From assembly GCA_014529385.2 (NCBI GenBank), contig CM043967.1, positions 128,381,182 through 128,445,181 of the forward strand: a DNA stretch of 64,000 bases, read 5' to 3'. This stretch comes from Adiantum capillus-veneris. Lineage: Eukaryota > Streptophyta > Polypodiopsida > Polypodiales > Pteridaceae. Each line of letters begins with the position of its first letter. The first letter of the stretch is position 1. Below, piece after piece: positions 56,933 to 64,000 of this stretch. Below the pieces are notes generated by a model, which saw only the letters and a list, made by a program, of their open reading frames with translations, made no database searches and was not told where the DNA came from. The translations under genes were made by a program, and so were the position numbers.

Positions 56933-57907
56933 TCAGAGTGCATGGGAATAAAGCACGTGTCTATGCATAGCCGTATAGTGTGGCTCTTTGATGCTCATGG
57001 AGGATATGCATGGTAAAACAAATTGTTGTGCAAGAGATAGGTGTTGAAAAATATGCTCAGTGGCTAATGGTGGCGAGGTTCCTTGGAAGCTGCATGGTCC
57101 GAACAATAGTAGTTGTAGAAGGCGTGCTCTATGTTTGACTGTGACCTGCAAGAGTTTTTACGCTACCGATGGGGTCGATTGTTGGAATTTTTTGGGTTGC
57201 CATCGAAATTTCTTAGGTATGGATCCACTATGAGAGGCGTCGTGAAGGCGATGTTGTTTTGGTTGCCATACCCATTTGAGTGTGGTTGGATGTCAAAGAG
57301 AGTGGTCCTTCGGTTTAGGCCGTTTGACAACAGCGGTGGGCAATTCGTGATGGTTTAATTTTTTTGTAGGCAATGTAGGTTTACGTGTATTGATTTGGTG
57401 TTTAGGTATCCACAACTGCCTAGGGTTGGTTTCCATGATTGATTTATTAACCCATATTTTTGCAAGTTTATGTGGCCTAAGACTGTCCATTTTTTCCTCT
57501 GTTTGCGACTTGAACCCCATAGTGTTGGGGCATTAGAGGTTCCTGTGTGATTTTCTAAAAGTGGAGTAGTTAACCACATTAGCCTTGGCCCCTGTGTCCA
57601 CTAACGCTCTTTTGGTGCCGTCGTTGATAAGTTGTAACTGAATGCGTAGATCCATCCCTCCTAACCATGTAGTTGTCGTTTGTATGGATGCTATCGGAGC
57701 ATCCTGAACAGCCACATCCTGTTGTTCTTTCCTCTGGAAGTTTGCTTTTTTCCTTTGGTTCAATATTCTGAGTTTGGCCTCCTGCTGTGCTTGTTCCCGA
57801 ATGTCTTGTGCTTGACATCTCCGTTGAGCTGAAGCATGGAGTGTTGCGAGCTCATCTGGTGTCAGCGGAAAAAGATATTTCTTTAACTGCAACAACCACT
57901 CGTCCAA
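56933..57907 (-). pseudogene. Element B retropepsin-like domain and tail, with internal deletion (third copy)
   Basis: ORF 57,533-57,907 starts with the Gln/Arg-rich helix and reaches VDTGAKANVV and NYSTFRK. The second half of the protease is lost: 254 bp present in the arms (16,395-16,648 in the left arm) are missing at 57,463, with a 5 bp microhomology TTTGC at the junction. Additional one-base changes surround the deletion (57,480-57,560). The basic tail (57,293-57,520 and 56,933-57,151) remains. Confidence 0.8.
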
Positions 57908-58795
57908 TTAGGCATCGCCTCTCCTGCCAATGTTGCAAGCCTTAATGGCACCACTTTGCGATATATCATGGATCACAAAAGGCCCCATTCCTCGCTTTTT
58001 GAGTTTTTTGGAGTGTTGTTTCAGGGTGTACATGAGAATGTAATCCCCTATCTAGAACTCCTTACCAATCACGTGTTGATCATAAAAAGATTTCATTTTC
58101 TTTTTCTGAGCATATATCCGAGCTATCGCTTTAAGTTTAGTTTCATAGAGTTGTTCTAGGGTGTCTAGTCTCTCCGATAGCTCATGGCCCATCCATCCTA
58201 ATTGTGTTGCCACTCTAAGGGATTTGACTAGGAATTCCAATGGTAGTATCACATTAATTTTGAATACCAGGTTAAAGGGAGTTATTCCAATGGAGGTTTT
58301 AAAAGTTAGGCGGTAAGCCCATAAGGTAGTGTGTACCTTTTGATCCCAATCATTTCTTGAGTCACTGACTATTTTGGTGAGCATTGTGCATAGGATTTTG
58401 TTGGTACTCTCTGCCTGTCCGTTGGCTTGCGGGATGATATGGTGATGACTTTCGATGGACCACCATGAATTTGTCAAGGAGCGTCTCAATGACGTTGTTC
58501 ACAAAGTGTGTTCCTCTATAGCTTACTATTTTGATTGGTAGTCCATACCACGTAAAGATATTTTTAAAAAGGAACTGAGTTGTAGTCCTTGCATCATTTT
58601 TTTGGGTTGCTTTGCTTCCACCAACTTCGTCATGTAATCTGTTGCTACGATGATGTATTGTGCGTGTGTCTTGTATCCTTGAGGGTTAATGGGACCAATG
58701 AAGTCAATGCCCCATTTGGAAAAATCATGTACTCCCATCATCGGCCTCAGTGGCATTTCATCTCTCCTCAGGGGTGGTTTTGTGCTGAGGCGGTC
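57908..58795 (-). pseudogene. Element B integrase, catalytic core and C-terminus (third copy)
   Basis: ORFs 58,526-58,756 and 58,052-58,489, the same as in the arms, including the Asp-to-Tyr change at the second catalytic site (SYRGTHF) and the frameshift between the two ORFs. As all three copies share these, integrase of element B was already dead before the region was copied. Confidence 0.85.
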
Positions 58796-61373
58796 CTAGG
58801 CGAGCAACAAGAAGAGCGGCCTCTAAACACCCTTCGAGGCTCCCGTGCTGCTCAATTGGGGTTGGGGCAAGCACAATCAGAGACAACAATGAGCCACAGC
58901 CAGAAACCAAACAAGAAAAGGGGCACCACCTAGTTGTAGATGCGAACTAGGACGCACGTGATATCTCCTTGTACTCAAACGCACAAAGAGAGGGGAATGC
59001 AAGATAGCCACACACACCAAACACAAACATTCACCACGCTAGAGAGAGGTAAAGAGCACAAATCAACTTGAGCAACTCAGTCTTAGCCTTAAAGACTAGA
59101 TGCACACAAAGCTTGATGAGAAATAGAGAGACAACACAAAACTTGACCTTGTTGCCAATACACAAATTGTCTTAGGGTCACGGGAGCCCTCTCATCGAGC
59201 ACCCTCTTACAATTGACCTTTTAGGCAAACAATTCAACAAGTCCTCAAACCACCAAGCATGAAATGGCACAACAAACTTCAAGGACAATATACCTTCAAC
59301 CACCTGATGAGCCAACTTATCAAGTCAATTTGGAGAGAAGAGTCGTAGTTGCAGCATACAATTGCACCCAAAACTATAAATCTTATTTATGCACAAGAGT
59401 AGGCTACAAGTGTGGTGAAGAGTATGGCATACAGTCCACTCCTCTAGATGGCATAACTAACTTCAAGCTTCTCCATGCACCTATGTGTAATGATGGAATA
59501 GAGCACTCACAATGCACACACTCTACACAACTAGGCTTGAAGAGTGGTGTGTTATGTGTTGAGAATGGTGTGGTGTAGTGTGATCATGTGTTGATTTACA
59601 AGGGAGAGAAGGGATCTATTTATAGGTTTTAGAAGCCCCGATTTGGATTAGGCCTAATCAAGTTTATTTGAAGGAGTAAAACATTATACATATTTTTATT
59701 TTTTTAATGAGGGTGGGTCTCTCTTGTCCTTTGAGTCACATGGATGTGGGCTCAAGGGAAGATAATTATTGAGGATGAAAGGAGAGGGATTGAGTGAATA
59801 ATTTGGGAGGGCCTACTCTAGTAGAGGGTGTATTTTACAATAAGGTTAGTGGTTAGTAGTTAGTAATTATCACTAAAAAATATTTACAAAATCATTCACC
59901 AAATGGTGATATATATGATGAGAAAAGTTAGAGAAGGGATAAGCTTGTAAAGCAAGGTTGAAGCTTGGAGAAGTTGACATTCACCTCTTTACAGCATCGG
60001 TAGAAGAAGCGGTCAGCATGGCGAAGTAACGCGTGTCGATGAAGCTATGTTATCTTCAAACCTTGGAAAATTCATGATAAAGCTTCATTTGCAGAGGTTA
60101 TCTTTGGATTTTTGTTGAGTTTTTGAAGTTCTTTACAAAGTTGAAGAGAGTATGGTAATATGGACAGATATGTAGAGAGAAAGGGGGACACATAGGGTGT
60201 AGAAATGGAGGATGAAGGCTATGGAGGTGTGAGAGATGTGGCAATGGTGAAGAGGGTGAATTAGTACATGGGAGTTGCAGGTTTGGGAGTGGGAAGGAGA
60301 GGGAGGAGTGTGTGTGAAAGAGGAAAATGATAAAGTGGAAGAGGGAGTGTGGCTGCATAGCATGGGCAAACTGGGGTCCACCAATAAAATCATAGCTCAC
60401 AGCTCGTAGCTCAAAAAAATATGAACAAAATTTAGGTGAAAGTTCAGCTCACGAGCTACAACTTTTGTTTGTATCACCTTTTCAAATTCGGGGAGCATGT
60501 GATCTTTAAAAATTCAGCAAAATCGACTGTTTTTTCCACTGCACAAAGTCCTTGTGAGATCCTTCTTTGAATGATTCTTTTGAATACCTCCAAGAGTGAG
60601 CTCCCCATGGTGCATGCATGCATTCCACATACCCTTGACCTTATTTGGTAGGTCTATAATTGAAGATATTGTTGAGATCATGATATAAATGAATAATACA
60701 ACTAAAAAAATCAAATATTGAGGGGTCTAAAAAAATATGTACATATCAAATATAAATAATATAGATGGAAAAAATATAAAGGGGTCAAAATAAATCTCTC
60801 TCATTATAAGTCTACCATAAAAAGATGAATATTTTTTGTGGTCTAATTTATGAGAGTAATAAAGAATAGAGGTAGGAAGGAAAAAATCACAATAGTGAAA
60901 AAATATACACATAAATAGAACTAGTTTTTTTGGATTTTTGTTAGGATGGAGTTACACCAAAAATAAGAGAAGCTTGCATGAAATTATTTTTATATGGAAT
61001 AAAGAGTATGCAAAATGGTAAGAAAAAATATGTTAATGGTGAGTCAATGTACATAGCATAAATAACACACCATAGGTAGAAATATTTAAATAAATACCAA
61101 AATAATTATGAAAAATCCTTTTATTTAGGCCCTATATACAATGAAATATTTACACACAAATGGGCCATACTATACTTATATTTTTTATTTTTTTGGCTCA
61201 ACTAGCCCAGTGACTAGCTAATTAAGGGTTTTTAAGAAGATATGGGAAAAGTCCCCTAACTCACACACACCTATATACAGTGAAATGGTAGGGATAGCCA
61301 CAGTGTTTGGATGATTTTAGTAGGGTGGGTTAACTCACTATGGCAATTACGAAGAGCCGAAAAATGGCTATCA
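58796..61373 (-). repeat. Solo LTR inserted in element B integrase (third copy)
   Basis: 2,578 bp, with GTGC at 58,792-58,795 and 61,374-61,377 as target-site duplication. Same insertion point as in both arms. Confidence 0.92.
59626..59635 (-). promoter_or_regulatory. TATA box in solo LTR (third copy)
   Basis: CTATAAATAG on the minus strand, conserved with the other copies. Confidence 0.65.
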
Positions 61374-62147
61374 GTGCGTTGACATTCATCGCGTCGTTTG
61401 ACATATGTGGTTGCATCCATGAACAGGGTCGGCCACCATATGCCTGAGTGTAGCACTAGCTTTGCCATTTTATCAACCGAGAAGTGTCCTCCGGTTTGTC
61501 CCAAGTGTGCTTGATCTAGGATGACGTAATATTCGCTTTCTGTAGCACACAGCCGTAATTGTTTGTCCTTTCCCCACCTATACAGTTGGTTGGCAATGAG
61601 CAGATAGTCTCTGGCCTCTTCCTTGACGATTTTCCTTCTTACTTTGTCCCATTCTGCTGGAAAGGTTTTGTTTTTAAAGTACTCAATGATGTGAGCACTC
61701 CATTTAGGTGCTTGTACTATACGAAACATTGTGGCATGTTCCACTGGGGGCTATATTATACATCTAACACAGGATTTTACATATTTATGGACATTGTATT
61801 CCATGTTTGGCCAGTAGACACCCAGTCTTTGTAACCATTGGCCTGTCAGTGTTTCACCAGTGTGAAATCCCGTATTTTGTATATGAGCTTGTTTGAGGTA
61901 GTAGGTGGTATCCTCAGACTGTACACAGTCTCAGTATCCCATCCTTACCGTGTTTGTACAGCCGTTCTGCTAAAAGGATAAGATTCCGTGTTTGATGGAT
62001 CATTGATGGTTGTCTTTCTATTTACAAAGAGCCGATTGTGAGTAGAGGCATGGCCTCTTCGCTCCATTGCGGCACTATTTCTATGTTAAACAGATATGAA
62101 TCAGGAGGTTCATCATCAACACCCGCAGGTGATTCCCCATGAAATAG
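61374..62147 (-). pseudogene. Element B integrase N-terminus and RNase H-integrase linker
   Basis: The ORF 61,271-61,744 runs from the linker into the zinc finger and then, by chance, into the solo LTR. It reads KRKIVKEEARDYLLIANQLY (typical of the segment before integrase in plant gypsy pol), then AHLGQTGGHF and VKRRDECQR. The last motif should carry two Cys (C-x-x-C), but the first is Arg, encoded CGC, one change from TGC. The part 61,745-62,147 is the linker to RNase H, with frame breaks. The palindrome turn-point of the arms corresponds to 61,947. Confidence 0.82.
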
Positions 62148-62528
62148 TCATGAAAGATGATCTGCTCTCTGGTGTGTGGTCCCGTTTTTTACAACCACCA
62201 TGAATTCAAACTCAAGGAACAGTATAAACCAGTGAACAATTCTTCTAGTGTTGCAAGGTTTGTTTACTAGATATAGCAGTGCTTGATGATCCACGAAGAA
62301 GACAAACTTGTTTGCTAGAAGGTAGTGTCTAAATTTCTTGACAGCATAGATCATTCCCAGACCTTCTCTTTCCGTAGTGGTGTAATTTCTCTCTGCGTTG
62401 TTTAGTTGTCAACTGGAGTAGCAAATGGAAAATTCCATTTTCTTCTCTCCTGCCTGGGCTAATATGCATTGAATGGCATAGGCCGATGCATCCACATGGA
62501 GATGGAAGATTTTGCTCCAGTCAAAGGC
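62148..62528 (-). pseudogene. Element B RNase H
   Basis: The minus strand reads a first catalytic region (HLHVDASAYAIQCILAQ), then a stop TGA at 62,409-62,411 where Arg (CGA) is expected in S-R-Q-L-N-N-A-E, then TTTEREGLGMIYAVKKFRHY and VFFVDHQALLYLVNKP. This is the usual gypsy RNase H. The stop fits a C-to-T change at a CG site. There is no sign of a second RNase H between this domain and integrase, unlike element A. Confidence 0.88.
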
Positions 62529-63416
62529 TTACAAAATTGGAGCTGAAATCAAATGTTGCTTCAATTTTTGGAAAGCTTGCTCACATTCCTTTGCCCATAC
62601 GAACTTAGTTATGAGAGCGTACAATGGCTTAGCTATTACATCATACATATATATGAAACGTCGGTAGTATCCACAATGCCCCATAAATGCTTGCATTTCT
62701 TTTATCTTTGTTGGTCTCGGTAGTGCAGCAATTGTCTGCACCTTTTCTTGATCAGTTGAAATGCCGTTTTTGGACACTACGTGGCCCAGAATTCTACCCT
62801 GTCTTACCATGAAGACACATTTTTCCAGGTTTAAGAAGATACGATACGTTCTACATTTTTCAAATACTTTTTCCAGATGAGTGATGTGGTCACTTCGTCG
62901 ATGGGAATGAACACAAAGATCATCCATGTAGATACTCCAAAAATTGTCTGAGATATTTTTTGATGCGTGGGTCATTAGTCTTTGAAATGTGGCCAGGTCA
63001 TTGGTCAAGATAAAAGGCATTAACCTGTATGCCAATATACCCCACTCTGTCGCAAAATCTATCTTATGTTGATCTTCCGCCTTAATCGTAAATTGGTTGT
63101 AGCCTGAGAACCCATCCAAGAAACTATAGGCCTCTTTCGCTGCTACTCTCTCAATAACATGATCAGTTATTGGCAGTGGGTAGTTATCCCTGATGGTGGC
63201 TGCATTTACTTGCTTGAGGTTTACACAAACATGCGGCTTGCCATTCTTTTTGGGTACCACCACAATCGGGGACACCCACTCTGTGTGCTCAATCTCGTAG
63301 ATAAACTCAGCGTCCCTCAGTTTGTCTATTTCCTCCTTGATTTTCTTTGCAAAAGTTTCATTGTACGTGTAAGGACGTTGTCTATGTGGTATGGCATCAC
63401 TCTTTAAGAGAATCAT
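62529..63416 (-). CDS. Element B reverse transcriptase (open frame, part of pol)
   Basis: This is the longest uninterrupted RT frame in the window (295 codons). It copies the element RNA into cDNA. Motifs in order: VSPIVVVPKKNGK, VNLKQVNAATIRDNYPLP, FLDGFSGYNQF (the Asp of motif A is in FLDG), AYRLMPFILTNDLATFQR (MPFGLxNAPATFQ in most elements; here Ile replaces Gly and Asp replaces Ala), the catalytic YMDD at 62,929-62,940, NLEKCVF, ILGHVVSKNGI and the connection LPRPTKIKEMQAFMGHCGYYRRFI. The true pol start is upstream: the frame can be read back to about 63,560 with VFAWSYKDL before the ATG at 63,416. Conservative motif changes suggest that the product is weakened. Confidence 0.92.
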   Translation of the reverse strand: MILLKSDAIPHRQRPYTYNETFAKKIKEEIDKLRDAEFIYEIEHTEWVSPIVVVPKKNGKPHVCVNLKQVNAATIRDNYPLPITDHVIERVAAKEAYSFLDGFSGYNQFTIKAEDQHKIDFATEWGILAYRLMPFILTNDLATFQRLMTHASKNISDNFWSIYMDDLCVHSHRRSDHITHLEKVFEKCRTYRIFLNLEKCVFMVRQGRILGHVVSKNGISTDQEKVQTIAALPRPTKIKEMQAFMGHCGYYRRFIYMYDVIAKPLYALITKFVWAKECEQAFQKLKQHLISAPIL

Positions 63417-63593
63417 GTGCGGACATATCTCCGGATCTATCCCCTTTAGATCTTTGTATGACCATGCAAAGACATCTTTATATTGCCTAAGTGTATCGAC
63501 TAGAAGTTTCTCTTCCTCTTCAGTAAGGTCCGTGGAAATATAGCCCGGTTTAGGATCCTCTCTTGGTTCTGCTAAGTTGATGCTTTTCGTGTT

Positions 63594-63884
63594 TTAAGGC
63601 CCATCATATGAAGTTCCTGGTTCTTTGGGATCTTGTTTGGGTTTTTGCACCACTATCTTCCTATCTTGAATGGTATACTTCTTATAGTGGGATGGTGCAT
63701 CGAATTTATCATCATTTGATTCCTCGTCAGTTTCCATTTCTATTGTCCAAACTTCTTTCAATGCTCGTTTCAAATCATTGTATTTGACTTTACGCTCCAT
63801 CTTGGACAACTTAAACGATTTTTCGGTATCTTTCTCTTTTTTTGGTTTTTGTTTTGATGTTGTTTTGGTTGAGTCGGGTTTCAT
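63594..63884 (-). pseudogene. Element B upstream region (charged gag/pol linker)
   Basis: A 96-codon ORF, very Lys-rich at the start, then acidic, ending in TSYDGP and a TAA. Further upstream a readable stretch (about 63,890-64,000) contains YLRLVEVIDCLKDRIS. Downstream the frame leads via INLAEPREDPKPGYIS into RT. No protease motif (D-T/S-G or ILGxPWL) is visible between 64,000 and the RT start, which matters for the protease found after integrase. Confidence 0.55.
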
Positions 63885-64000
63885 ATATCACCCTGAAATC
63901 CTGTCCTTGAGGCAATCAATTACTTCGACTAATCTCAAGTACTGTGTTTTGTCAGTCAGTTGAGGTACTGAGTCCTCGTTGTGCTTGTTGTGGTCATTTC

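Larger units (their letters stand above)
51445..61947. repeat. Third copy of the inner half of the arm, same orientation as left arm
   Basis: This block matches 10,365-21,138 with a constant offset of about 41,080. It carries the coiled-coil ORF unit, the five palindromes, LTR-B, the element B pol 3' half and the solo LTR with the same insertion site. Its outer edge cuts the coiled-coil ORF abruptly at 51,445. Its inner edge is the point where the palindrome arms turn around. Past 61,947 this copy continues into RNase H and RT, so it shows the uninterrupted order. It has private differences, including a 254 bp deletion at 57,463 and a shorter CT microsatellite. Confidence 0.95.

Overview
This window looks like intergenic, repeat-dense nuclear DNA of a land plant. 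I see no ordinary cellular gene. Almost everything is transposable-element sequence: Ty3/gypsy LTR retrotransposons of the Tat/Ogre-like type (dual RNase H, an extra ORF upstream of gag), a second gypsy lineage, a related solo LTR, the 3' end of a CACTA (TNP2-type) DNA transposon, a gag remnant of a further gypsy element, and a coiled-coil-rich ORF unit of unknown identity. Species cannot be decided from the sequence; a large, TE-rich plant genome is the safe reading.

The dominant structure is a giant inverted repeat. Bases 1-21,140 are the reverse complement of 21,149-42,311, with only about 8 bp between the arms, and the left arm runs off the window start. Each arm holds, from outside to inside: gypsy element A (upstream ORF, gag, protease, RT, RNase H, second RNase H, integrase, 3' LTR), a CACTA TNP2 C-terminal fragment, the coiled-coil ORF unit, a spacer with five long DNA palindromes, a short LTR (LTR-B), and the 3' half of gypsy element B. 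Element B's integrase is interrupted by a 2.6 kb solo LTR flanked by GTGC/GCAC target-site duplications. The right arm continues beyond 42,311 and completes element A (34,025-46,329, minus strand, two 2.67 kb LTRs). From 46,330 to 51,444 lie a decayed gag/protease region of another gypsy element and low-complexity DNA. From 51,445 to 61,947 a third copy of the inner half of the arm follows, in the orientation of the left arm. There element B continues past the palindrome axis into RNase H and an open reverse transcriptase (62,148-63,416).

Two explanations of the palindrome compete. One is a real inverted segmental duplication. The other is a fold-back (hairpin) read or assembly artefact, favoured by near-absence of a spacer, by a cluster of single-base indels confined to a few hundred bases on both sides of the axis, and by an axis lying inside a pol gene that continues normally in the third copy.

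Most ORFs are broken by one-base frameshifts (often different in different copies) or by in-frame TAG/TGA codons that look like CAG/CGA changed by methylcytosine deamination. The most unusual features are the F-box-like double-module ORF upstream of gag in element A, a retropepsin domain downstream of integrase in element B, the five regularly placed 20-26 bp palindromes in each copy, and the coiled-coil ORF unit that matches no family I recognise.
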